Source: Streptomyces dysideae (GTDB lineage: Bacteria; Actinomycetota; Actinomycetes; Streptomycetales; Streptomycetaceae). From it: a DNA stretch of 64,000 nucleotides. Below are positions 32,839 through 41,593 of the stretch, one piece after another; position 1 is the stretch's first letter; each line of letters starts with the position of its first letter. Position numbers and translations under genes: made by a program. Below the pieces are notes generated by a model that searched no databases, was not told the origin of the DNA, and saw only the letters and a list, made by a program, of their open reading frames with translations. The stretch is from assembly GCF_001514305.1 (NCBI RefSeq), contig NZ_KQ949083.1, positions 89,257 to 153,256 on the forward strand. The letters are read 5' to 3'.

Positions 32839-33027
32839 ATGAACCTTGCCGAGATCTCGGACGCCGACCTGGACAACATCTCCGGCGGCCTCGCGGCCGG
32901 CGTCTCCGGCGGTCTCTACCTTCAGACGCCGCTCGCGGAGGTCTGCGCCGACCTCCTGGCCGTCGCCACGGACGACGGCGTCGCGGTGGGCACCAGCATG
33001 CACGCCGCCACCACCACCGCTCTCTGA
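32839..33027 (+). CDS. Double-glycine leader peptide, putative RiPP/bacteriocin precursor
   Basis: This 62-residue peptide begins MNLAEISDADLDNISGG, a leader of the double-glycine type (acidic helix, L-x-x-I/V-S-G-G). Such leaders are used by lanthipeptide, Nif11-like and class II bacteriocin precursors and are cut after GG by C39 peptidase transporters. A second GG follows at residues 24-25. The candidate core is hydrophobic with one Cys, several Thr and Ser, and ends HAATTTAL. GAAGGGA precedes the ATG and a 16-bp perfect terminator follows, so it is a self-contained small gene. No modification enzyme or transporter is adjacent. Which class it belongs to is not known. Confidence 0.72.
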   Translation: MNLAEISDADLDNISGGLAAGVSGGLYLQTPLAEVCADLLAVATDDGVAVGTSMHAATTTAL

Positions 33028-33044
33028 CGTAGCCGCGTTGCTCA

Positions 33045-33080
33045 CCATGGGCCCCGGATCAGCCGATCCGGGGCCCATGG
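33045..33080 (+). terminator. Very strong hairpin terminator after the peptide gene
   Basis: A perfect 16-bp stem (33045-33060 with 33065-33080) around the loop AGCC lies 17 bases beyond the peptide stop and separates it from the peptidase operon. Confidence 0.88.
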
Positions 33081-33130
33081 CGTGTCCCACTCGTGGCCGG
33101 TTGCCCCTTCGGCGCGTAACGTGACGGAGC

Positions 33131-33964
33131 ATGAAGATCCTCATCAGCGCCGACATGGAGGGCGCCACCGGCGTGACCTGGCCGGCCGACGTGCTGCCGG
33201 GGACACCGCAGTGGGAGCGCTGCCGGTCGATGTTCACCTCCGATGTGAACGCCGCCGTGCTGGGCTTCCTCGACGGGGGTGCCGACGAGGTCCTCATCAA
33301 CGAAGCGCACTGGACCATGCGCAACCTGCTGCTGGAGCGTCTCGACGAGCGGGCGGAGATGCTCACCGGGCGGCACAAGTCCCTGTCCATGGTGGAGGGC
33401 GTGCAGCACGGCGACGTGGACGGCATCGCCTTCGTCGGCTATCACGCGGGCGCCGGCATGGAGGGCGTCCTCGCGCACACCTACCTCGCCAACTCCATCA
33501 CCGGCGTCTGGCTGAACGACGTACGGGCCAGCGAGGGGCTGCTCAACGCCCATGTCGTCGCCGAGTACGGCGTGCCCGTCGTCCTTGTCACCGGCGACGA
33601 CGTGGCCTGCGAGGACGCCCTCGGCTACGCGCCCGGGGCGCTGAAGGTCGCCGTCAAGGACCATGTGTCGCGATACGCCGCGGTGTGCCGTACGCCGACC
33701 CGCACGTTCGGCGACATCCGGGCCGCGGCCAAGGAGGCCGCCGCGCTGGCGGTCCGTCAGGAACCGGTCGGTGGCGGCCCGTTCACCATTGCCCTGGAGT
33801 TCGACGCCGAGCATCTCGCCCTCGCCGCCACCGTCGTCCCCGGCGTCGACCGCGTCGGGGAGCGGAAAGTGGCGTACACCCACGACACCATGTACGAGGG
33901 GATCCGCACCTTCAAGGCGGTCACCACCATCGTCTCGGCCGCAGTGGAGGAGCAGTATGGCTGA
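33131..33964 (+). CDS. M55-family metallopeptidase (DppA-like D-aminopeptidase)
   Basis: This 277-residue cytoplasmic enzyme begins MKILISADMEGATGV, the zinc-binding opening (D-x-E) of DppA, a decameric D-aminopeptidase. Further conserved residues appear in GYHAGAGMEGVLAHT and NEAHWTMRN-like segments. The family removes D-amino acids from short peptides, for example in cell-wall peptide recycling. Its stop overlaps the next gene by eight bases, so it forms an operon with the M20 peptidase and probably with the S9 and S66 genes downstream. Confidence 0.9.
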   Translation: MKILISADMEGATGVTWPADVLPGTPQWERCRSMFTSDVNAAVLGFLDGGADEVLINEAHWTMRNLLLERLDERAEMLTGRHKSLSMVEGVQHGDVDGIAFVGYHAGAGMEGVLAHTYLANSITGVWLNDVRASEGLLNAHVVAEYGVPVVLVTGDDVACEDALGYAPGALKVAVKDHVSRYAAVCRTPTRTFGDIRAAAKEAAALAVRQEPVGGGPFTIALEFDAEHLALAATVVPGVDRVGERKVAYTHDTMYEGIRTFKAVTTIVSAAVEEQYG

Positions 33965-35261
33965 CGAGCGGGCGTCGGCCGAGGTCGTCACGTTCACGTC
34001 CGACCTCATCCGCATCGACACCACGAACCGGGGCGGCGGCGACTGCCAGGAGCGGCCCGCCGCCGAGTATGTCGCCGAACAACTGGCCGGGGCCGGTCTT
34101 GAGCCCACAATGCTGGAGCGCACCAAGGGGCGGACCAACATCGTCGCCCGTGTCGAGGGCACCGACCCGTCGGCGGACGCCCTGCTCGTCCACGGTCATC
34201 TGGACGTGGTGCCCGCCGAGGCCGCCGACTGGAGCGTGCCCCCCTTCTCCGGGGAGATCCGCGACGGGGTCGTGTGGGGGCGGGGCGCGGTCGACATGAA
34301 GAACATGGACGCGATGATCCTCGCCGTCGTCCGGGCCTGGGCGCGGGAGGGCGTACGGCCCCGGCGGGACGTCGTGATCGCCTTCACCGCCGACGAGGAG
34401 GCCGGCGCCGAGGACGGGTCCGGGTTTCTCGCCGACAAGCATGCCGGGCTGTTCGAGGGGTGCACCGAAGGCGTCAGCGAGTCGGGGGCGTTCACCTTCC
34501 ACGACGGCAGCGGACGACAGCTCTATCCCATCGCGGCCGGGGAACGCGGCACGGGCTGGCTGAAGCTCACCGCGCGGGGGAGGGCCGGGCACGGGTCCAA
34601 GGTCAACCGGGAGAACGCCGTCACCCGCCTCGCCGACGCGATCAGCCGGATCGGCGCCTACGAGTGGCCGCTGCGACTCACCCCGACCGTCAGCGGAGCC
34701 CTCACCGAACTCGCCGCGCTCTACGGCGTCGAACCCGACCTGGACGACGTGGACGGGCTGCTGGAGAAGCTCGGCCCGGCGGCCACACTGGTCGAGGCGA
34801 CCGTCCGCAACAGCGCCAACCCGACCATGCTGGACGCCGGTTACAAGGTCAACGTGATCCCGGGAGAGGCCGTCGCGTTTGTCGACGGGCGCTATCTCGC
34901 GGGCCACGAGAAGGAGTTCCGCGCCACCCTCGACCAACTCACCGGCCCCGACGTCGCGTGGGAGTTCCACCACCAAGAGGTCGCGCTCCAGGCGCCCCTG
35001 GACTCCCCGACGTACGCCCGCATGCGCGCCGCCGTCGAGGAGTTCGCGCCCGAGGGACACGTCGTGCCGTACTGCATGTCCGGCGGCACCGACGCCAAGC
35101 AGTTCGCGCGCCTCGGCATCACCGGCTACGGGTTCGCGCCGCTGAAGCTGCCCGAGGGCTTCGACTACCAGGCCCTGTTCCACGGCGTCGACGAACGCGT
35201 CCCCGTCGAGGCGCTCCATTTCGGCGTCCGTGTCCTTGACCGCTTCCTGCGGACGGCCTAG
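33957..35261 (+). CDS. M20-family metallopeptidase
   Basis: This 434-residue enzyme has the M20 zinc-site motifs LLVHGHLDVVPAE (about residue 75), WGRGAVDMKN (about 105) and the catalytic glutamate in TADEEAGAEDG (about 143), plus a central dimerisation domain (about 195-310). The family includes succinyl-diaminopimelate desuccinylases, carboxypeptidases and acylases; the exact substrate is not clear. The ATG at 33957 overlaps the end of the M55 gene. Confidence 0.9.
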   Translation: MADERASAEVVTFTSDLIRIDTTNRGGGDCQERPAAEYVAEQLAGAGLEPTMLERTKGRTNIVARVEGTDPSADALLVHGHLDVVPAEAADWSVPPFSGEIRDGVVWGRGAVDMKNMDAMILAVVRAWAREGVRPRRDVVIAFTADEEAGAEDGSGFLADKHAGLFEGCTEGVSESGAFTFHDGSGRQLYPIAAGERGTGWLKLTARGRAGHGSKVNRENAVTRLADAISRIGAYEWPLRLTPTVSGALTELAALYGVEPDLDDVDGLLEKLGPAATLVEATVRNSANPTMLDAGYKVNVIPGEAVAFVDGRYLAGHEKEFRATLDQLTGPDVAWEFHHQEVALQAPLDSPTYARMRAAVEEFAPEGHVVPYCMSGGTDAKQFARLGITGYGFAPLKLPEGFDYQALFHGVDERVPVEALHFGVRVLDRFLRTA

Positions 35262-35278
35262 GCGAGTTGGGGGAGAAC

Positions 35279-37267
35279 GTGCAGACCCTGCCGTACGGTT
35301 CCTGGCCCTCACCCATCGACGCGGCCCTCGCCGCCGCGCACGACGGGCACCCCGAGTACGTGGGTTTCGTCGGCGCCGAGGCGTGGTGGACCGAGCCGCG
35401 CCCCACCGAGGGCGGGCGGCGCACGCTCGTACGGCGGCGCGCGGACGGCGTCGAGGAGTCGGTGCTGCCCGCGCCGTGGAACGTCCGCAGCCGCGTCATC
35501 GAGTACGGCGGACAGCCCTGGGCCGGAGCCGACGCCGACGGCCGGGCGCTCGTCGTGTTCGTCGACTTCGCCGACCAGCGGCTGTACCGGTACGAGGAGG
35601 GCGGCGACCCGCGTCCGCTCACTCCCGTGTCCCCGGTGGGCGGCGGACTGCGCTGGGCCGACCCGCAGTTGCGCCTCGAACACGGTGAAGTCTGGTGCGT
35701 GCTCGAGGAGTTCACCGGCGACGGTCCCAGCGACGTGCGGCGCGTCCTGGCGGCCGTACCGCTGGACGGATCGGCGGCCCAGGACCGGGACGCGGTACGC
35801 GAACTCACCGACGGCCGACACCGGTTCGTCACCGGAGCCCGGATCTCGCCCGACGGGCGGCGCGCGGCCTGGCTCGCCTGGGACCATCCGCGGATGCCGT
35901 GGGACGGGACGGAGCTGGTGCTGGCCGACGTGGACGGCGGCACCCTGCGCGAGCCCCGGACCGTCGCAGGCGGCCCCGACGAGTCGATCGCGCAGGTCGA
36001 CTGGTCGACGGACGGCTGTCTGCTGTATGCGAGCGACCGTACGGGCTGGTGGAACCTGTACCGCGACCACCGGCCCGTCTGCCCGCGCGAGGAGGAGTTC
36101 GGCGGGCCGCTGTGGAAGCTCGGGCACCGTTGGTTCGCGCCGCTGGACGGCGGGCTGATCGCCGTCGTGCACGGCCGGGGCGCCACCGCCCTCGGGATCC
36201 TGGATCCCGAGACCGGCGAGGTCGTCGACGCGGCGGGTCCCTGGACCGAGTTCGAGCCCACCCTCGCGGTGCTCGGCGAGCGAAGCGAGATGGGGGTCCC
36301 CCCGCCCGAAGGGTGGGGGAGGGTCGTCGCCGTCGGGGCCAGCCCGCGCAGCGCGCACGAGGTGGTCGAGCTGGACGCCCGCACCGGCCGGGCCCGGGTC
36401 ATCGGCGCCCGGCACGACGACGCGGTCGACCCCTCCTACTACCCCGAGCCGCAGATCCGCACCTTCACCGGACCGGCCGGACGCGAGATCCACACGCACG
36501 TCTACCCGCCCCACAACCCCCGCTGTGTCGCCCCCGGCGACACCCCGCCGCCGTACGTCGTCTGGGCGCACGGCGGCCCGACCGGCCGGGCGCCGCTCGT
36601 GCTCGACCTGGCCATCGCCTACTTCACCTCGCGCGGCATCGGGGTAGCCGAGGTCAACTACGGCGGCTCCACCGGATACGGCCGGGCCTACCGCAACCGG
36701 CTGCGCGAGCAGTGGGGCGTCGTCGACGTCGAGGACTGCGCCGCGGTCGCGCTGGCCCTCGCCGACGAGGGCACCGCCGACCGCGACCGGCTCGCCGTCC
36801 GGGGCGGCAGTGCGGGCGGCTGGACCGCGGCCGCCTCCCTCGCCGCGACCGACGTCTACGCCTGCGGCACGATTCTCTACCCCATCCTCGACCTGACCGG
36901 CTGGGGCCCGGGAGAGACCCACGACTTCGAGTCCCGGTACCTGGAGACCCTGGTCGGGCCGCTCGCCGAGGTCCCCGGACGGTACGCGGAACGGTCGCCC
37001 GCCCAGCACGCCGACCGCGTCACCGCGCCCTTCCTGCTGCTCCAGGGCCTGGACGACGTGATCTGCCCGCCCGCACAGTGCGAGCGCTTCCTCGCCAGGA
37101 TGGAGGGCCGGCGGGTGCCGCACGCGTACATCGCCTTCGAGGGGGAGGGGCACGGATTCCGGCGGGCGGAGACCATGATCCGGGTCCTGGAGTCCGAACT
37201 CTCCCTGTACGCCCAGGTGTTCGGGCTCAATCCGCGCGGCATCCCGGCCCTGGAGCTCGCCCAGTGA
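35279..37267 (+). CDS. S9-family prolyl oligopeptidase-type peptidase
   Basis: This 662-residue enzyme has an N-terminal beta-propeller (about 1-390) and a C-terminal alpha/beta hydrolase domain with the catalytic serine in GGSAGGW (about residue 512), the acid in LQGLDDVICP (about 590) and the histidine in GEGHGFR (about 623). It resembles dipeptidyl or acylaminoacyl peptidases. GTG at 35279 has GGGGGAG upstream and is preferred over TTG at 35267. A 14-residue palindromic-repeat insertion (pattern ERSEMG-PPP-GWG) lies near residue 334 in the propeller. The stop overlaps the next start. Confidence 0.88.
   Translation: MQTLPYGSWPSPIDAALAAAHDGHPEYVGFVGAEAWWTEPRPTEGGRRTLVRRRADGVEESVLPAPWNVRSRVIEYGGQPWAGADADGRALVVFVDFADQRLYRYEEGGDPRPLTPVSPVGGGLRWADPQLRLEHGEVWCVLEEFTGDGPSDVRRVLAAVPLDGSAAQDRDAVRELTDGRHRFVTGARISPDGRRAAWLAWDHPRMPWDGTELVLADVDGGTLREPRTVAGGPDESIAQVDWSTDGCLLYASDRTGWWNLYRDHRPVCPREEEFGGPLWKLGHRWFAPLDGGLIAVVHGRGATALGILDPETGEVVDAAGPWTEFEPTLAVLGERSEMGVPPPEGWGRVVAVGASPRSAHEVVELDARTGRARVIGARHDDAVDPSYYPEPQIRTFTGPAGREIHTHVYPPHNPRCVAPGDTPPPYVVWAHGGPTGRAPLVLDLAIAYFTSRGIGVAEVNYGGSTGYGRAYRNRLREQWGVVDVEDCAAVALALADEGTADRDRLAVRGGSAGGWTAAASLAATDVYACGTILYPILDLTGWGPGETHDFESRYLETLVGPLAEVPGRYAERSPAQHADRVTAPFLLLQGLDDVICPPAQCERFLARMEGRRVPHAYIAFEGEGHGFRRAETMIRVLESELSLYAQVFGLNPRGIPALELAQ
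36275..36323. repeat. Small palindromic repeat, copy B, in frame inside the S9 peptidase gene
   Basis: This near-copy of the element at 25750-25797 begins GGCGAGCGAAGCGAGATGGG, then has C-rich and G-rich arms. It adds about 14 residues of the same pattern (ERSEMG-PPP-GWG) between LAVLG and RVVAVG. Both copies are multiples of three and keep the host frame open. Confidence 0.65.
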
Positions 37268-38205
37268 AGCCGCTGGAGACGCTGATGCCGCTCGTACGCC
37301 CGACGCGCCTCGCCCCCGGCGCCCGCGTGGCCGTCGTCGCGCCGAGCGGGCCCGTACCCGAGGAGCGGCTGCAGGCCGGGCTCGACGTGCTGCGGGGCTG
37401 GGATCTGGAACCCGTCGTCGCGGCCCATGTGCTGGACCGGCACGCCGAGTTCGACTACCTCGCGGGCGGCGACCCGGACCGGGCCGCCGATCTGCAGCGC
37501 GCCTGGTGCGATCCGTCCGTCGACGCGGTGCTGTGCGCCCGCGGCGGCTACGGCGCCCAGCGCATCGTCGACCTCCTCGACTGGGACGCGATGCGCGCCG
37601 CCGGACCGAAGGTGTTCGTCGGGTTCAGCGACATCACCGCCCTGCACGAGGCGTTCGCCGTCCGGCTCGGCCTCGCCACCCTGCACGGGCCGATGGCAGC
37701 CGGCGTCGACTTCGTCAAGAACGCCCGGGCGCAGGAGCATCTGCGGGCCACGCTCCTCGCCCCGGAGACCGTCCGCGTCATCGCGTCCGGTGGCACCGCC
37801 CTGGTCCCCGGCCGGGCGCGGGGCGTCACCCTCGGCGGCTGTCTGTCGCTGCTCGCCGCCGAACTGGGCACCCCGCACGCCCGGCCCTCCGCGCGCGGCG
37901 GGCTGCTGTGCCTGGAGGACGTGGGCGAGGAGACGTACCGCCTCGACCGCTACCTCACCCAACTCCTGCGCGGCGGCCGGCTCGACGGGGTGCACGGGGT
38001 GCTGCTCGGGTCGTGGGAGAAGTGCGAGGACCCCGGCCGACTGCGGGCGCTGCTCGCCGACCGGCTCGGCGGGCTCGGGGTGCCGGTCGTCGAGGAGTTC
38101 GGGTTCGGGCACTGCGAAGGGGCGCTGACGATCCCCTTCGGGGTCTCCGCCGAACTCGACGCGGACACGGGCACCTTGACGCTCGACGAGCCGGCCCTGA
38201 GCTGA
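37264..38205 (+). CDS. LD-carboxypeptidase (S66 family)
   Basis: This 313-residue enzyme matches the S66 family (MccF/LdcA): the nucleophile region GFSDITALHEAF near residue 120, the glutamate region LEDVGEETYRLDR near 220 and the histidine in GFGHCEGALTIPFG near 280. The family cleaves L,D-bonds in murein tetrapeptides or hydrolyses microcin-C-like compounds. GTG at 37264 overlaps the S9 stop; ATG at 37285 is an alternative. Together with the M55 D-aminopeptidase this operon suggests turnover of peptides that contain D-residues. Confidence 0.9.
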   Translation: MKPLETLMPLVRPTRLAPGARVAVVAPSGPVPEERLQAGLDVLRGWDLEPVVAAHVLDRHAEFDYLAGGDPDRAADLQRAWCDPSVDAVLCARGGYGAQRIVDLLDWDAMRAAGPKVFVGFSDITALHEAFAVRLGLATLHGPMAAGVDFVKNARAQEHLRATLLAPETVRVIASGGTALVPGRARGVTLGGCLSLLAAELGTPHARPSARGGLLCLEDVGEETYRLDRYLTQLLRGGRLDGVHGVLLGSWEKCEDPGRLRALLADRLGGLGVPVVEEFGFGHCEGALTIPFGVSAELDADTGTLTLDEPALS

Positions 38206-38396
38206 ACCGTCCTCATCGGCGACGGCCGGCCCCCGACCGAGCCCAACCTCGACCCGTCCCGCATCAGACGACACCGGCGTACTGGAGCTGCCGGTACTGG
38301 ACCGCTGACCAGGCGCGTCACCCGTACGGCCGTCTTCGCGCCCCGGGCGGCGCCGCTCGCCGTGCGCAGCGGTCGCGGGCGGTCCATGCTGGAGGT

Positions 38397-38654
38397 ATGA
38401 GCCCGAAGACCTCCCAGAGCGGTGGCCGTCCGGCCGGCGGGAAGCGGGGCGGCCTCGGCGGGATGCTGACGCCCGCCAGGGTCACCGTGCTGCTGCTCGC
38501 GATCCTCGCCCTGATCTTCATCTTCGAGAACACCCGCACCACCGAGATCCGGCTGCTGATCCCCGAGGTGACGATGCCGCTGTGGGTGGCGCTGCTCGGC
38601 ACGGGTGTCATCGGTGCGCTGTGCGGGGCGTTCTTCATGAAAGGGCGCGGCTAG
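38397..38654 (+). CDS. LapA-domain (DUF1049) small membrane protein
   Basis: This 85-residue protein has a basic, Gly-rich N-terminus and two transmembrane helices (about 28-45 and 58-80) separated by ENTRTTEIRLLIPEVTMPLW, the pattern of LapA/DUF1049 proteins linked to envelope assembly in other bacteria. GGAGGT precedes the ATG. No operon partner is evident. Confidence 0.82.
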   Translation: MSPKTSQSGGRPAGGKRGGLGGMLTPARVTVLLLAILALIFIFENTRTTEIRLLIPEVTMPLWVALLGTGVIGALCGAFFMKGRG

Positions 38655-38811
38655 GGCTGTGCCGGACGTGGCGCCCGCCGGGTGACGCCTGGCACGCTCC
38701 CCCACTGCCTCAAGGGCGTGGGAGGTGCCCCCACTCGCCGCCGCCCGGCCCGCCCTCCGGGCCGACGACGCCACTTCCGACACAGGCGCCGGCGCGTCGT
38801 AGGCTGACCGG

Positions 38812-39369
38812 ATGCCGCACCCAGCGTCCCGCTTTCTCGCCGAAGGCCCCCACGTGGGGATACGTCACTTCAGGTACGAGGACGGTGCCGAGTTCACCCG
38901 GCGGGCCCGGGAGAGCAAGGGCCTCCACCAGCCGTGGCTCTTCCCACCGGACAGCGCCTCGGCGTACGCCGCCTACGCGGGGCGGCTGATCGAGGATCCG
39001 GCCAAGGCGGGGTTCCTGGTCTGCGAGCTGGACGGCGGGGCCATCGCCGGGTTCGTCAACATCAACAACATCGTCGAGGGCGGCTTCCAGTGCGGCGCCC
39101 TCGGCTACGGCGCCTTCGCGCACGCGGCCGGGCGCGGGCTGATGCGCGAGGGGCTCGACCTGGTCGTGGGGCACGCCTTCGGGCCGATGCGGCTGCACCG
39201 GCTGGAGATCAACGTGCAGCCCGGCAACGCCGCGTCGATCGCGCTGGCCCGCGCCTGCGGATTCCGGCTGGAGGGCTTCTCGCCGGACATGCTCTATGTC
39301 GACGGGGCCTGGCGCGATCACGAACGCTGGGCGATCACCACCGAGATGCGGTCACCGTCAGCCCGGTGA
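38812..39369 (+). CDS. GNAT-family N-acetyltransferase, RimJ/RimL-like
   Basis: This 185-residue protein has the RimJ-like layout: ARESKGLHQPWL near residue 27, the acetyl-CoA region around AHAAGRGLMREGLDLVVGHAF (about 103-120) and LEINVQPGNAASIALARACGF near 130. The family acetylates protein N-termini, aminoglycosides or amino acids; the substrate is unknown. Its 3' end overlaps the convergent VOC gene by 12 bases. Confidence 0.87.
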   Translation: MPHPASRFLAEGPHVGIRHFRYEDGAEFTRRARESKGLHQPWLFPPDSASAYAAYAGRLIEDPAKAGFLVCELDGGAIAGFVNINNIVEGGFQCGALGYGAFAHAAGRGLMREGLDLVVGHAFGPMRLHRLEINVQPGNAASIALARACGFRLEGFSPDMLYVDGAWRDHERWAITTEMRSPSAR

Positions 39370-39714
39370 GGCCTGCCGGTCCGCGTACTCGTACACCGAG
39401 CCGTCCGGATGCATCGCGAGCAGATTGCGGCCCACCGGCGTCGGCACCGGGCCCGCGATGACGCGGGCGCCGAGCTCGGTGAGCACCTGGTGGGCTTCGT
39501 CGACGTCCTTCACGGCGATCGTCGCGGCGACCTTGCGCAGCACCTCCAGCTCGGTCGCGGGCCCGCTCATCAGCAGGAAGCAGCCGATGGCGGCGACCTG
39601 GACGCCGCCGCGCTCGAAGCGGAGGGCGGTGCCGCCCGCGAGCCGTTCGTAGAAGGGGACCGCGGTCTCCAGGTCGTCGACGCAGACGCGCAGCGTGGCT
39701 CCCAGAATGTCCAT
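39358..39714 (-). CDS. VOC-family (glyoxalase/bleomycin-resistance-like) protein
   Basis: This 118-residue protein opens with ATLRVCVDDLETAVPFYERL, a typical vicinal-oxygen-chelate start, and ends with LLAMHPDGSVYEYAD, where a metal ligand is expected. It could bind metals and small electrophiles or antibiotics; no specific function is predicted. Confidence 0.83.
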   Translation of the reverse strand: MDILGATLRVCVDDLETAVPFYERLAGGTALRFERGGVQVAAIGCFLLMSGPATELEVLRKVAATIAVKDVDEAHQVLTELGARVIAGPVPTPVGRNLLAMHPDGSVYEYADRQASPG

Positions 39715-39829
39715 GCGGACGAGCCTAGTTGGGGCGGGCCGGGTACGGAGATCGTTTCACGCGATCCCCCCACCCGGCCGTGGCGAGACGGGAGCGTTAC
39801 GCGCGCGGGGCCGGGGGTACCCGGCGGGT

Positions 39830-40354
39830 ATGGAGCGCTTGGATCATCTTGAGCACCTGGACAAGGAACTGGTGGACGAGCTGGCGCAGGTGGCGCGGGA
39901 GACCGTGCGTGACGAACTGCGCGAGCAGACCCGCAGGCAGCGCCGCCGCGCCATGCTCTACGGCGCGTCCGGTGCCGTCGCCCTCTATGCGGGCGCGGCC
40001 CTCGCGCTCGCCCTGGGGCTGGCCCTGGCCACCGGACTGCCGGACTGGGCCGCCGCGCTGATCACCGCGGCGATCCTCGGCCTGGTGGCGTACGCCCTGC
40101 GCGGCGCCGCCCGGCCGTCCGCGTCCCGGCCGACACCGGAACGCGAGGCCGAACTCGCCGAGGCAGCCGCCCACGGACCCGGCGGAGACGCGCCGCCGGT
40201 CACCCCGGGCGGCGGTCTCGGCATGCCGTACCCGCCGGCGCCGCCCGTCCCGCCGGCCGCGGGCGTTCCCGGGGTGCCGGCGTCCGGCCTGCCCGGGAAC
40301 CCGCCGCCGCACCCGGACGACATCGACCCCGAGCAGCCGCACCACCGGGCGTGA
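39830..40354 (+). CDS. Phage holin/putative Actinobacterial holin-X-like membrane protein
   Basis: This 174-residue protein has an acidic/basic helix (about 1-40), two transmembrane helices (about 44-66 and 70-88) and a Pro/Gly-rich tail (about 110-174). This resembles the holin-X or phage holin family proteins found on actinobacterial chromosomes; it is unlikely to be lytic by itself. It lies seven bases before the SDR gene, so the two are probably cotranscribed. Confidence 0.7.
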   Translation: MERLDHLEHLDKELVDELAQVARETVRDELREQTRRQRRRAMLYGASGAVALYAGAALALALGLALATGLPDWAAALITAAILGLVAYALRGAARPSASRPTPEREAELAEAAAHGPGGDAPPVTPGGGLGMPYPPAPPVPPAAGVPGVPASGLPGNPPPHPDDIDPEQPHHRA

Positions 40355-40360
40355 CCGGCC

Positions 40361-41374
40361 GTGGGCAGGCACGGCAGGGCCGTCGTGGTGACCGGGGCCA
40401 GCGGCGGCGTGGGCCGGGCCACGGCCCTGGCGTTCGCCGCCCGGGGCGACCGGGTCGCCCTGCTGGCCCGGGGACGCGAGGGACTCGCCGCCGCGGCGGA
40501 CGAGGTGCAGCGCGCCGGTGGTGAGGCGCTGGTCGTCACCGTCGACATGGCCGACGCCAAGGCCGTCGACGACGCGGCGCAGAAGGTCGCCGACGCGTTC
40601 GGGCACATCGACGTCTGGGTCAACAACGCCTTCGCCGGGGTCTTCGCGCCGTTCACCGACATCACCCCGGACGAGTTCCGGCGGGTGACCGAAGTGACGT
40701 ACCTGGGCTGTGTGTTCGGCACCCGGGCCGCGCTGCACCACATGCTGCCGCAGGACCGGGGCACGATCGTGCAGGTCGGCTCGGCGCTGGCCTACCGGGG
40801 GATTCCGCTGCAGTCGGCGTACTGCGGGGCGAAGCACGCGATCCAGGGGTTCAACGAGTCGCTGCGGTGCGAACTGCTCCGCGAGGGCAGCGGCGTGCGG
40901 ACGACGATGGTGCAGCTGCCCGCCGTCAACACCCCGCAGTTCGACTGGGTGCTGAACCGGATGCCGGGACGGGCCCGGCCGGTGCCGCCGGTGTACCAGC
41001 CGGAGGTCGCGGCGCGGGCGATCGTGCACGCGGCCCGGCACGGCCGGCGGCGGGAGTACTGGGTGGGCGGCTCCACGGCGGCGACACTGATCGCCAACGC
41101 GGTCGTCCCCGGGCTGCTGGACCGGTATCTGGCGCGGACCTCGGCGGACGCCCAGCAGGACGAGGGGGAGCACGGCGGGCCGGGGAACCTGTGGACACCG
41201 GCCGACGGTCCGCACGGGCGCGACTTCGGGGCGCATGGACGGTTCGACGACGAGGCGGTGACGGAGAGCCGGCAGGACTGGATCTCCCGGCATCGCGGCC
41301 AGGTGGGCGGGGCCCTCACCGTCGGGGCCGGTGTGCTGGCCTCCCGCAGGCTGATGCGCGCCGTGCGTCACTAG
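40361..41374 (+). CDS. SDR-family oxidoreductase
   Basis: This 337-residue protein has an N-terminal Rossmann fold with VVVTGASGGVGRATALAF (TGxxxGxG, about residue 9), NNAF (about 87) and the catalytic serine/tyrosine/lysine (VGSALAY...YCGAKH, about 140-157). The C-terminal 80 residues add a helix (GGALTVGAGVLASRRL) that may associate with the membrane. The substrate is unknown. The start is GTG at 40361. Confidence 0.86.
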   Translation: MGRHGRAVVVTGASGGVGRATALAFAARGDRVALLARGREGLAAAADEVQRAGGEALVVTVDMADAKAVDDAAQKVADAFGHIDVWVNNAFAGVFAPFTDITPDEFRRVTEVTYLGCVFGTRAALHHMLPQDRGTIVQVGSALAYRGIPLQSAYCGAKHAIQGFNESLRCELLREGSGVRTTMVQLPAVNTPQFDWVLNRMPGRARPVPPVYQPEVAARAIVHAARHGRRREYWVGGSTAATLIANAVVPGLLDRYLARTSADAQQDEGEHGGPGNLWTPADGPHGRDFGAHGRFDDEAVTESRQDWISRHRGQVGGALTVGAGVLASRRLMRAVRH

Positions 41375-41527
41375 GGCCTGGCCGGCGGATCAGGTCGCAG
41401 GGAATCGGCGGTGACTCATGAACGCCCGTGAGCGGGGTCTGGTGCGTGCAGCTGCAAGGCGGAGGAGGGTGGGATCGCCGTCCGGGTACCCGGCGACCAG
41501 GCCGGAAACCGGGCCGCCCGGGCCGAC

Positions 41528-41551
41528 GTTTGGCGGTCCTGGCCAGGGGGA
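41528..41551 (+). promoter_or_regulatory. Candidate SigB-type promoter of the oxidoreductase-transketolase-polymerase operon
   Basis: GTTT (41528-41531), 14 bases, then GGGGGA (41546-41551) lies about 45 bases upstream of the GTG at 41594. It fits the GNNT-N14-16-GGG pattern but the second box is weak. A palindromic GGGTACCC at about 41486 has a better box pair on the opposite strand. Confidence 0.35.
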
Positions 41552-41593
41552 CGCGGAAGGCTCCCGAGGTACGCGACAGCCCCGGAGGCGAAC

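Noticed and set aside
39830..40354. Evidence of a prophage from the holin-like protein
   Set aside because: No other phage genes adjoin; such proteins are common chromosomal genes in Streptomyces.
41482..41510. Minus-strand GTTT-N14-GGGTAC as a SigB promoter
   Set aside because: It matches the consensus well but points toward the 3' end of the SDR gene and no minus-strand gene follows, so it is probably chance or use in the other direction.
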